Positions 16,930 to 24,930 of a DNA stretch of 64,000 bases are shown piece after piece. Position 1 is the first letter of the stretch, and each line of letters opens with the position of its first letter. Source of the stretch: JAOPZW01 sp963803375 (GTDB lineage: Bacteria; Actinomycetota; Thermoleophilia; Solirubrobacterales; Solirubrobacteraceae); contig CAWDMB010000008.1 in the NCBI GenBank assembly GCA_963803375.1, positions 1 to 64,000 on the forward strand. Reading direction: 5' to 3'. A model generated the notes under the pieces. It worked only from the letters and a program-made list of their open reading frames with translations, ran no database searches and was not told where the DNA came from. Position numbers and translations under genes: made by a program.

Positions 16930-18471
16930 ATGGCCGTTGCCGAGCAGACCACCGTCTATCCCGCACCGGGATCACCCGGAAGCCCTGTTGCGCTGAAGCC
17001 GCGCTACGAGAACTTCATCGGCGGCCACTGGGTCGCCCCGGTCGGAGGCGCCTACAGTCCCAATCCGAGTCCCGCCACGGGGCAGCCGTTCTGCGAGGTC
17101 GCGCGCTCGACCGAGCCTGACATCGACCTCGCGCTCGACGCCGCGCACGCGGCGCGTGAGGCGTGGGGCGAAACCTCGGCGACGGATCGCGCCGAGGTCC
17201 TGAACGCGATCGCTGACGCGATCGAGGCGAACCTCGAGATGCTCGCGGTCGCGGAGAGCTGGGAGAACGGCAAGCCGGTCCGTGAGACCCTCAACGCCGA
17301 CCTTCCGCTGGCGGTCGACCACTTCCGTTACTTCGCAGGCGCGATCCGCGCCGAGGAAGGCCGGATCTCCGAGCTCGACAAGGACACGATCGCCTACCAC
17401 TTCCACGAGCCGCTCGGCGTCGTTGGGCAGATCATCCCGTTCAACTTCCCGCTGCTGATGGCGGCATGGAAGCTGGCGCCCGCGCTCGCCGCCGGCAACT
17501 GCGTCGTGATCAAGCCCGCAAGCCCGACGCCGTGGTCGCTGCTGAAGCTCATGGAGGTGCTGCAGGACGTCGTTCCGCCCGGCGTCATCAACGTCGTCAC
17601 CGGACCCGGCGCGTCCGTCGGCATGGCGCTTGCCTCGAGCAAGCGGATCGCGAAGATCGCGTTCACCGGCGAGACCGTCACCGGCCGCCTGATCATGCAG
17701 TACGCGGCGCAGAACCTGATTCCCTCCACCACGGAGCTCGGCGGCAAGTCGCCGAACATCTTCTTCGCGGACGTCATGGACGCCGACGACGCCTTCCTGG
17801 ACAAGGCCATCGAGGGCCTCGTCCTCTACGCGTTCAACAAGGGCGAGGTCTGCACGGCCCCTTCGCGGGCGCTGATCCAGGAGTCGATCTACGACGCCTT
17901 CATGGAGCGCTGCCTGGAGCGGATCGCGCGCATCCAGCAGGGCAACCCGCTCGACCTGTCGACAATGGTCGGCCCGCAGGTGTCCCAGGCCCAGCTCGAG
18001 AAGATCGAGAGCTACGTGAAGATCGGCCTCGAGGAGGGCGCGGAGCTGCTCTGCGGCGGCGAGCGCTACGTCGCTGACGGGGAGTTCTCGGGCGGCTACC
18101 ACTTCAAGCCGACCGTCCTCAAGGGCCACAACGCCATGCGGGTCTTCCAGGAGGAGATCTTCGGGCCCGTGCTCGCCGTCACCACGTTCAAGGACGAGGC
18201 CGAGGCGCTGCGAATCGCCAACGACACGCCCTACGGGCTCGGCGCCGGCGTGTGGACGCGCGACATGACCCGTTCCTTCCGCATGGGCCGCGGCATCCAG
18301 GCCGGCCGTGTGTGGACGAACTGCTACCACCTCTACCCTGCCGCGGCGGCGTTCGGCGGCTACAAGAACTCGGGCGTCGGCCGCGAGAACCACCGGATGA
18401 TGCTCGACCACTACAGCCAGACGAAGTGCCTGCTGGTGTCCTACGACGCCAACCCGATGGGGTTCTTCTAG
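16930..18471 (+). CDS. NAD-dependent aldehyde dehydrogenase
   Basis: A 513-aa enzyme of the aldehyde dehydrogenase superfamily that converts aldehydes to carboxylic acids. Landmarks: the oxyanion region PFNFPLLMAAWKLAPAL, the cofactor site FTGETVTGRLI, the general base glutamate in TELGGKSPNI, the catalytic cysteine in NKGEVCTAPSRAL and the late EEIFGPVLAV. The C-terminal part is of the ExaC/AldB acetaldehyde dehydrogenase type. The start at 16930 follows GGAGAGG; upstream reading is not protein-like. The DUF779 gene begins one base after its stop, so they form an operon. Confidence 0.95.
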   Translation: MAVAEQTTVYPAPGSPGSPVALKPRYENFIGGHWVAPVGGAYSPNPSPATGQPFCEVARSTEPDIDLALDAAHAAREAWGETSATDRAEVLNAIADAIEANLEMLAVAESWENGKPVRETLNADLPLAVDHFRYFAGAIRAEEGRISELDKDTIAYHFHEPLGVVGQIIPFNFPLLMAAWKLAPALAAGNCVVIKPASPTPWSLLKLMEVLQDVVPPGVINVVTGPGASVGMALASSKRIAKIAFTGETVTGRLIMQYAAQNLIPSTTELGGKSPNIFFADVMDADDAFLDKAIEGLVLYAFNKGEVCTAPSRALIQESIYDAFMERCLERIARIQQGNPLDLSTMVGPQVSQAQLEKIESYVKIGLEEGAELLCGGERYVADGEFSGGYHFKPTVLKGHNAMRVFQEEIFGPVLAVTTFKDEAEALRIANDTPYGLGAGVWTRDMTRSFRMGRGIQAGRVWTNCYHLYPAAAAFGGYKNSGVGRENHRMMLDHYSQTKCLLVSYDANPMGFF

Positions 18472-18804
18472 ATGCCGCAGCAGATCACCGCGACGGCCGA
18501 GGCGCTCGACCTGCTCGAGCGCCTGCGGGCCCAGCACGGCGACCTGATCCTTCACGTTTCGGGGGGCTGCTGTGACGGCAGCTCCCCGATGTGCCTGCGG
18601 GCCGCCGACCTCCCGGCGAGCCCGCACGACGTGCAGCTCGGCGCCCTCGCCGACGTCCCCGTCGTCATCGACGGTGATCAGAACGGCCGCTGGCTGTACC
18701 CCAGCTTCCACCTCGACGTCGCCCCCGGCGCGGCCGGCGGCTTCTCGCTCGAGGCGCTCGAGGACCTGCACTTCACCGCCGCGTCGGGCGATCTCCCGCG
18801 GTGA
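18472..18804 (+). CDS. DUF779 protein, partner of aldehyde dehydrogenase
   Basis: A 110-aa protein of the DUF779 family, known by its cysteine-rich signature, here HVSGGCCDGSSPMCL (residues 28-42), and by its constant position directly after an ExaC-type aldehyde dehydrogenase. Its ATG abuts the dehydrogenase stop (TAGATG). No biochemical role is established; a redox or metal-binding accessory function for the enzyme is inference from the cysteines and linkage. The sequence is complete and ends in SGDLPR. Confidence 0.9.
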   Translation: MPQQITATAEALDLLERLRAQHGDLILHVSGGCCDGSSPMCLRAADLPASPHDVQLGALADVPVVIDGDQNGRWLYPSFHLDVAPGAAGGFSLEALEDLHFTAASGDLPR

Positions 18805-18985
18805 CGCGCGTTGATCGAGGCCGCGGCCGGGTCGACCTCCGACGCGACGTGCCGGAGCGGGTAGACTTCCAGCCCATATTGGGGTGGCTGAGCGGCTTGC
18901 CGCGAAGGCCGACCTCATCCCTTTCCCAATGGCGAGGATCCTCGCGTTCCCGGCCGCACCACCGACGACGGAAGGAAGGTGACGC

Positions 18986-20917
18986 ATGTCCGCTGACTCC
19001 GGTTACAAGGAGGCTCGGGAGATCTCGGAGGCGGCCCGGGAGCAGGAATGGAAGCTGCCGAGCTTCGGTAAGGCGCTCTACCTCGGCGACTTCCAGCCCG
19101 AGCTGATCTCCCCGCAGCCGGAACTGCCGGCCGAGGCGGTCGAGAAGGGCGAACGGTTCCTGGCGACGCTCGGCGCGTTCCTGCGGGACGAGGTCGATCC
19201 GCAGGCGATCGAGCGCGACGGGCGGATCTCCGATGAGGTGGTCGCCGGATTCAAGGAGATTGGCGCCCTCGGCATGAAGGTGCCCGAGCAGTACGGCGGC
19301 CTCGGGCTCTCGCAGGTCTACTACAACCGCGCGCTGATGCTCGCCGGAACCTGGCACTCCAGCGTCTCGACGCTGCTGTCGGCGCACCAGTCGATCGGGC
19401 TGGCGCAGCCCCTGCTGCTGTTCGGCTCGGAGGAGCAGAAGCGCGAGTGGCTGCCGAAGGTCTGCAGTACGCACGTGTCCGCCTTCGCGCTGACGGAGCC
19501 CGGCGTGGGCTCCGACCCCGCGAGGGTGTCGACCACCGCGACGCCCACCGAGGACGGCGCGGGCTACCTCATCAACGGCCGCAAGCTGTGGACGACCAAC
19601 GGGACTGTGGCTGACGTCCTCGTCGTGCTGGCCAAGGTCCCCCGCAGCGAGGGTCGCCGGGGCGGCATCACCGCCTTCATCGTCCCGAGCTCGACCGACG
19701 GCATGGTTGTCGAGGCGCGCATCGAGTTCATGGGGCTGCGCGGTATCGAGAACTCACAGACCCGGTACACCGACGCCTACGTGCCAAAGGAGAACGTGAT
19801 CGGCGGCGAGGGCCAAGGGCTCAAGATCGCCCTCGCCACGCTCAACACCGGCCGCCTGGCGCTGCCGGCCGTCTGCGCCGGGATCAGCAAGTGGGCGACG
19901 AAGGTCGCCCGCGAGTTCGCCAGCCAGCGCGTCCAGTGGGGCAAGCCCGTCGGCGAGCACGACGAGGTGGCGCAGCGCATCGCGTTCATCGCTGCGACCG
20001 CTTTCGGCCTCGAGGCCATGCTCGACGTGGCCAGCCGGCTCGCGGACGAGAAGCGCAACGACGTGCGCATCGAGGCCGCGCTGGCCAAGCTCTACGGCTC
20101 GGAGATGGGCTGGCGCGTCGTCGACCAGCTCATACAGGTGTGCGGCGGCCGCGGCTACGAGACCGCCCGGTCCTTGCAGGCCCGCGGGCTGCGTGGCGTG
20201 CCGGTCGAGCAGTCGCTGCGCGACATGCGCGTCAACCGCATCTTCGAGGGCTCGACGGAGATCATGCACCTCCTGATCGCGCGCGAGGCGATGGACCAGC
20301 ACCTGGAGGTGGCCGGGGACCTCATGGAGCCGGACCTCCCGATGGAACGCAAGGCGAAGGCGCTCGGCCGGGCCGGTGCCTTCTATGCCAGCTGGTATCC
20401 GCGACTGACTCTCGGCCGTGGCCACGTCCCCCAGTCATACGCCTCGTATGGCGAGCTGGCCGGGCGCATGCGGTTCGTGGAGCGCACCAGCCGTAAGCTC
20501 GCCCGCTCCACGTTCTACGGCATGGCCCGCTGGCAGGCCGGCACCGAGGCCCACGGGGCCTTCCTGGGACGGATCGTGGACATCGGAGCCGAGCTGTTCG
20601 CCATGGCCTCGGCCGTGGTCTACACCCAGACGGCGATGCGGGAGCACCCCGAGCGGGCAGCCGAGACCCAGGAGCTGGCCGAGGCCTTCTGCAACCAGGC
20701 CGAGCAGCGCATTGAGCGGCTGTTCCACGAGCTGTGGAGCAACGCCGACGCGCCCAACCACCGGCTGGCGCTGGACATCCTCAAGGGCCGACACACCTGG
20801 CTGGAGGCGGACATCATGGACCCGTCCGCCGGCGACGGCCCGATGGTCCCGCCGCTCGAGACCGACCGCGGGATCCCGATCGCCGGCCCCGCGACGACGG
20901 CAGGCTCAGGCTCTTGA
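18986..20917 (+). CDS. Acyl-CoA dehydrogenase, long VLCAD-like form
   Basis: A 643-aa flavoprotein that inserts the first double bond in acyl-CoA beta-oxidation. The usual dehydrogenase core runs from about residue 60 to 440: GALGMKVPEQYGGLGLS, AFALTEPGVGSDPAR, WTTNGTVADVL, the arginine-rich RGYETARSLQARG and RIFEGSTEIMHLLIAREAM, whose FEG glutamate is the expected base. An extra C-terminal helical domain (about 450-610) gives it the size of VLCAD/ACAD9-type or FadE proteins. The start at 18986 is preceded by AAGGAAGG. It passes enoyl-CoA to a hydratase such as the MaoC protein nearby. Confidence 0.93.
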   Translation: MSADSGYKEAREISEAAREQEWKLPSFGKALYLGDFQPELISPQPELPAEAVEKGERFLATLGAFLRDEVDPQAIERDGRISDEVVAGFKEIGALGMKVPEQYGGLGLSQVYYNRALMLAGTWHSSVSTLLSAHQSIGLAQPLLLFGSEEQKREWLPKVCSTHVSAFALTEPGVGSDPARVSTTATPTEDGAGYLINGRKLWTTNGTVADVLVVLAKVPRSEGRRGGITAFIVPSSTDGMVVEARIEFMGLRGIENSQTRYTDAYVPKENVIGGEGQGLKIALATLNTGRLALPAVCAGISKWATKVAREFASQRVQWGKPVGEHDEVAQRIAFIAATAFGLEAMLDVASRLADEKRNDVRIEAALAKLYGSEMGWRVVDQLIQVCGGRGYETARSLQARGLRGVPVEQSLRDMRVNRIFEGSTEIMHLLIAREAMDQHLEVAGDLMEPDLPMERKAKALGRAGAFYASWYPRLTLGRGHVPQSYASYGELAGRMRFVERTSRKLARSTFYGMARWQAGTEAHGAFLGRIVDIGAELFAMASAVVYTQTAMREHPERAAETQELAEAFCNQAEQRIERLFHELWSNADAPNHRLALDILKGRHTWLEADIMDPSAGDGPMVPPLETDRGIPIAGPATTAGSGS

Positions 20918-21255
20918 GTCCGACACGCACCGCAGCGGCGGCTCCTCTCTCGCCGGCAGCCCGAATCGGAGAGCTTCGATGCACGTCCGCCAACACCGAG
21001 GAGGACGCCTGACGCACTCGCTGACCCGGAATCTCGGTATGGCCCGGGGAGTGACTGCCTCGCATTGGAGTCGCAAGCCAGTGCGATTCGGCATGAGACG
21101 CGCTTGGGACAATGACCCGGTGTCGGCTCCTGCGAGGCGTCCGGAGAGGAGGAGCGGTGTTCGGAGCGCTTGGGTGGCGGTTGTGGGGGTTCGGTGCGCG
21201 TTGGTGGTGATGGTCTGGGCTGGTGGTTGCGGCCGATAGTCATTTAGGAGGAGTT

Positions 21256-22437
21256 ATGGGTGAAGCGGTGATTGTCGATGCGATCCGGACGCCGGTTGGG
21301 CGTGCGGTGAAGGGGTCGTTGAGGGCTTTGCGGGCTGATGATCTCGCGGCGATTCCGTTGCGTGCTCTGGTGGAGCGCAATCCGGGGGTCGATTTCGGCG
21401 AGACGGACGACATCATGATGGGTTGCGGTTTTCCCGATGGTGAGCAGGGTTACAACGTTGCGCGCAACGCGCAGTTGTTGGCGGGTATCGATCATCATGT
21501 CCCGGCGGTCACGGTGAGCCGGTTTTGTGCGTCTTCGTTGCAGACGATTCGGATGGCGTTTCACGCGATCAGGTCGGACGAGGGCGATCAGTACGTGGCG
21601 GCGGGTGTGGAGTGTGTGTCGCGGGGTGCGGCGATGACGTTGCCGGCGATGAATCCGCGGATCGATGGTTCGGACGGCGCGCCGTACAACGTGTATATCC
21701 CGATGGGGTTGACGGCCGAGAACGTGGCCGAGCGTTGCAAGGTCACGCGTGAGGCCCAGGACGAGTGGGCGGCGTTGTCGCAGCAGCGTGCGGTGGCGGC
21801 GCGTGAGAGCGGTCACTTTGATCGTGAGATCGTGGGTGTCGAGATCCCGGAGGCTCGCGATGCCGGCGGCAATGTCGTCGCGGCGCATACGGTCACGCGT
21901 GACGACGGGCCGCGTGCGGGCACGACGGTGGAGAAGCTCGCGGCGCTCAAGCCTGCGTTCAAGCCCGATGGTTCGGTGACGGCTGGCAACGCGTGTCCGT
22001 TGAACGATGGCGCGGCGGCGGTGTTGGTGATGTCCGAGGAGAAGGCCGGCGCGTTGGGCCTCGAGCCGCGGGCGCGGATCGTGGCGTCGTCGGTCGCGGC
22101 GATCCGCCCGGAGATCATGGGCCTGGCCCCGATCCCGGCGGTCAGGGCGGTGCTCGAGCAGGCGGGGTTGACGATCGAGGACATCGACGCGGTCGAGTTG
22201 AACGAGGCGTTCGCGGCGCAGGTCGTGCCGTGCCGCGACGAGCTCGGGATCGATCCGGACAAGCTCAACACTCACGGCGGCGCGATCGCGTTGGGCCACC
22301 CGTTCGGGATGACCGGCGCGCGGATCATGACGACGCTGCTGAACAACCTCGATGTCATCGACGGCAGGCTGGGGCTCGAGTCGATGTGCGTCGCCGGCGG
22401 GATGGGACAGGCGATGATCGTCGAGCGGCTCAACTAG
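21256..22437 (+). CDS. Thiolase (acetyl-CoA acetyltransferase), right copy
   Basis: Protein identical to that at 12097-13278, with the same GGAGGAGTT ribosome site and the same 122-bp upstream sequence, so the two should be expressed alike unless more distant signals matter. Active residues are Cys91, the His of GHPFG and the Cys of SMCVAGG. From about 21260 to 21900 the codons end mainly in G or T (GGT, CGT, GTG, TTG, GAT), then return to the C-rich style of the neighbours. That mosaic suggests the gene or its first half came from a different source. Confidence 0.93.
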   Translation: MGEAVIVDAIRTPVGRAVKGSLRALRADDLAAIPLRALVERNPGVDFGETDDIMMGCGFPDGEQGYNVARNAQLLAGIDHHVPAVTVSRFCASSLQTIRMAFHAIRSDEGDQYVAAGVECVSRGAAMTLPAMNPRIDGSDGAPYNVYIPMGLTAENVAERCKVTREAQDEWAALSQQRAVAARESGHFDREIVGVEIPEARDAGGNVVAAHTVTRDDGPRAGTTVEKLAALKPAFKPDGSVTAGNACPLNDGAAAVLVMSEEKAGALGLEPRARIVASSVAAIRPEIMGLAPIPAVRAVLEQAGLTIEDIDAVELNEAFAAQVVPCRDELGIDPDKLNTHGGAIALGHPFGMTGARIMTTLLNNLDVIDGRLGLESMCVAGGMGQAMIVERLN

Positions 22438-22458
22438 CGAGCGGAAGGGGACGGCAGC

Positions 22459-23277
22459 ATGGCTACCACGGGTTCTAGCCCACGGACCGCCGAGCGCGGC
22501 GAGGATCTCACGGGACGGGTCGCATTGGTCACGGGAGGGACCCGTGGGATCGGCGCGTCGATCTCTCGCGGCCTCGCCGCGGACGGCGCGACGGTCGCGG
22601 CCGGCTTCACCTCCAATCGCGAGCGCGCCGACGAGGTGCGCCAAGCGGTCGAGGCCGACGGCGGCACGCTGACGCTGCATCAGGGCAACGTCGGCGACCC
22701 GGAGGCCAGTGAGCGCGTCGTTCGCGAGGTCATCGGCGAGCACGGCCGCCTCGACATCCTCGTCAACAACGCGGGCGTCACCGTCGACCGGCCGATCTGG
22801 AGGATGTCCGCCGACGATTGGGAGCAGGTCCTGCGCGTGAACCTGTCGGGGGCCTTCTACATGACCAAGCCGGCGCTCGTGCACATGCTCGAGCGAGGCT
22901 CGGGCCGGGTCATCAACATCTCGTCGATATCCGGCGAGATCGGCAACATCGGCCAGGTCAACTACACGGCCTCGAAGTCCGGGCTCTTCGGCTTCACGAA
23001 GACGCTCGCGCGCGAGACCGCGTTCGCGCTCAGGGCGTCCGGCAAGCTCGACCCCTCGATCGGGCTGACGGTTAACGTCATCACCCCCGGCCTGATCGAC
23101 ACCGACATGGTCGCCACGATCCCCCCCTACATGCTCAACGCCCTGATCGAGCAGATCCCGATGCACCGCATGGGCGAGCCCGACGAAATCGCCCGCGTCG
23201 TCAGCTTCCTCGCCCACGACGCCTCCAGCTACATCACCGGACAGATCTGGGGCGTCAACGGCGGACTCGACATGTGA
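22459..23277 (+). CDS. SDR-family 3-oxoacyl/acetoacetyl-CoA reductase, right copy
   Basis: Protein identical to the copy at 11257-12075; it differs at one silent base (T at 23073). It follows the thiolase after 21 bp with GGAAGGGGA in the gap, so both are probably translated from one mRNA. The catalytic Ser156-Tyr169-Lys173 set is intact. This copy is followed at once by a strong hairpin that should end or stabilise the transcript; the left copy lacks it. Confidence 0.9.
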   Translation: MATTGSSPRTAERGEDLTGRVALVTGGTRGIGASISRGLAADGATVAAGFTSNRERADEVRQAVEADGGTLTLHQGNVGDPEASERVVREVIGEHGRLDILVNNAGVTVDRPIWRMSADDWEQVLRVNLSGAFYMTKPALVHMLERGSGRVINISSISGEIGNIGQVNYTASKSGLFGFTKTLARETAFALRASGKLDPSIGLTVNVITPGLIDTDMVATIPPYMLNALIEQIPMHRMGEPDEIARVVSFLAHDASSYITGQIWGVNGGLDM

Positions 23278-23280
23278 CCG

Positions 23281-23311
23281 GTGGGCGGCGGGTCTCGTAC
23301 CCGCCGCCCAC
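23281..23311 (+). terminator. Terminator-like hairpin after the reductase
   Basis: GTGGGCGGCGGGT, a CTCGT loop, then ACCCGCCGCCCAC: a perfect 13-bp stem starting 4 bases after the stop codon. There is no T-run, so it may work with Rho or as a 3' stabiliser. Confidence 0.65.
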
Positions 23312-23450
23312 CTCCCATGTCTCCGGGAAGGCACGCCATGGCCGGCGGCGTCTGGCGGGGAGACATCTCGACCGTGGAGATCGAGCAGGCGCTCCTCACC
23401 GCCCGACGTCGCGCGGCAGGTTCGAGCGCGGCTCGGCCATGCGGCCGAGA

Positions 23451-23870
23451 CTAGGCCAGCAGCCCGACCTGGCGGAGGATCGAGACCGAGTCGGAGTACA
23501 CGTCCTTGCGCTTGACGAGGCCGTGCTCGAACGGGATCACGTCGAGGCCCTCCCACTCGACCCGCCGCCCGGTGGGCTCGGCCACGAGGTCGCCGCGCCG
23601 CATCGTCCGCGTATGGGTCGCGCCGGCTGTCCATTCCTGCACGACGAGGTCGGCGCGAACGTAGAGGCGGCGCGCGGCGAAGGCGATGTCGGGCCACGTC
23701 GCGAAGATCGCCGCGATCTGCTCGCGCACGGCATCGCCCTGGGCGCTCTCGCCGGCCGTGTGGTTCTCGAAGACCATGTCGGGGGCGTGGAGCGCCACGA
23801 TCGCGTCGAGGTCGTGGGCGTTCCAGGCCGCGTTGTAGCGGCCGATGATCTCGTGCAGGTCATCGCTCAT
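23451..23870 (-). CDS. SnoaL-like/NTF2-fold protein
   Basis: A 139-aa cone-shaped NTF2-fold protein (SnoaL-like, ester cyclase type). The opening helix DLHEIIGRYNAAWNAHDLDA and the strand IVALHAPDMVFENHTAGE are characteristic, and the C-terminal half ends in the expected long sheet (WEGLDVIPFEHGLVKRKDVY). Members include polyketide cyclases and small-molecule isomerases; the ligand is unknown here. The start at 23870 (MSDDLHEI) fits the fold better than the one four codons upstream. It is divergent from the reductase gene at 23932, so the 60-bp gap holds both promoters. Confidence 0.85.
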   Translation of the reverse strand: MSDDLHEIIGRYNAAWNAHDLDAIVALHAPDMVFENHTAGESAQGDAVREQIAAIFATWPDIAFAARRLYVRADLVVQEWTAGATHTRTMRRGDLVAEPTGRRVEWEGLDVIPFEHGLVKRKDVYSDSVSILRQVGLLA

Positions 23871-23931
23871 GGCGCAGCCCAACTTCTCCTGCGCGTCGCC
23901 CCGCTGTCAAGGCCGGATAGGCTGCCCGGCC

Positions 23932-24924
23932 GTGCGCGCCGCCCAGGTCACGAGCCTCGATGGGCCTTCGGCCGTCGGCCTCGCCGAGCTGCCCGAGCCC
24001 GCCGAGCCGTCGCACCCGCTGACGCCCGGCAGCGGCGTCCTCGTCGACGTCCACGCCGCCGGCGTGGCCTTCCCCGACGTCCTGCTCACGCGCGGTCAGT
24101 ACCAGCTCAAGGTGCAGCCGCCGTTCGTGCCGGGCGTCGAGGTCGCCGGCGTCGTGCGCGCAGCGACGCCGGACACGGGCTGGCAGCCGGGCGACCGCGT
24201 CGCCGCCTACACCGGGCTCGGAGGATTGCAGGAGGTCGCGGTCGCGCCGGGCTTCACGACCTTCGCGCTGGCCGAGCGCCTCTCGTTCGCCCAGGGCGCG
24301 GGACTCGTCATGAACTACCACACGGTCTGGTTCGCGTTGGTCATGCGCGCCCGCCTGGCGGCGGGCGAGACGGTCCTCGTCCACGGCGCCGCGGGGGGTG
24401 TCGGCACGGCGGCCCTGCAGCTGGCCAATGGTCTCGGCGCGCGGACGCTCGCGGTCGTCTCCAGCGACGCGAAGGAGCGGGTCGCGCGCGAGGCGGGGGC
24501 GGACGAGGTCCTGCGCTCCGACGGCGCCTGGCGCGACGAGGCCAAGGCGCTGACCGGCGGCGAGGGCGTCGGCGTCGTGATCGACCCCGTCGGCGGCGAC
24601 CGCTTCCTGGACAGCCTCCGCGTGCTGCGCACCGACGGGCGCCTCGTCGTCGTCGGCTTCACGGGCGGCGCGGTCCCGGAGCTACGCGTCAACCGCCTCC
24701 TCCTCGGCAACATCGCCGTCGTCGGCGCGGCCTGGGGTGAGTACATCGCGACGCGCCCCGAGGTCGAGCGCGAGATCGGCGCGGCCGTGAGCAGCCTCGT
24801 GGACGAGGGCCGCGTCGCGCCGATCGTGGGTGCGACGCTGCCGCTCGAGCGCGCCGGCGACGCGCTGGCGCTGCTCGAGGGCCGGGGCGCGGTCGGCAAG
24901 GTCGTCGTCGCGCTGCGCGGCTGA
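23932..24924 (+). CDS. NADPH:quinone oxidoreductase (zinc-free MDR)
   Basis: A 330-aa medium-chain reductase of the quinone oxidoreductase type. It has GVAFPDVLLTRGQYQ and FVPGVEVAGVV in the catalytic lobe, no structural zinc cysteines, and the NADPH site LVHGAAGGVGTAALQLA. C-terminal GAVGKVVVAL is typical. It reduces quinones or enones with NADPH; a specific substrate is not apparent. A GTG start at 23932 gives the right N-terminus (VRAAQVTSL). The helicase gene converges on it with only 6 bp between the two stops. Confidence 0.9.
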   Translation: MRAAQVTSLDGPSAVGLAELPEPAEPSHPLTPGSGVLVDVHAAGVAFPDVLLTRGQYQLKVQPPFVPGVEVAGVVRAATPDTGWQPGDRVAAYTGLGGLQEVAVAPGFTTFALAERLSFAQGAGLVMNYHTVWFALVMRARLAAGETVLVHGAAGGVGTAALQLANGLGARTLAVVSSDAKERVAREAGADEVLRSDGAWRDEAKALTGGEGVGVVIDPVGGDRFLDSLRVLRTDGRLVVVGFTGGAVPELRVNRLLLGNIAVVGAAWGEYIATRPEVEREIGAAVSSLVDEGRVAPIVGATLPLERAGDALALLEGRGAVGKVVVALRG

Positions 24925-24930
24925 GCGCGG

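Larger units (their letters stand above)
21134..23283. repeat. Right arm of 2,150-bp inverted duplication
   Basis: The mirror copy of 11251-13400, separated from it by 7,733 bp. Genes in both arms point away from the centre. The left boundary (GAGGCGTCC at 21134) lies 122 bp before the thiolase ATG. The right boundary is at 23283, three bases into a strong hairpin that only this copy has, which hints that this is the original location and the left arm the derived one. Confidence 0.95.
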
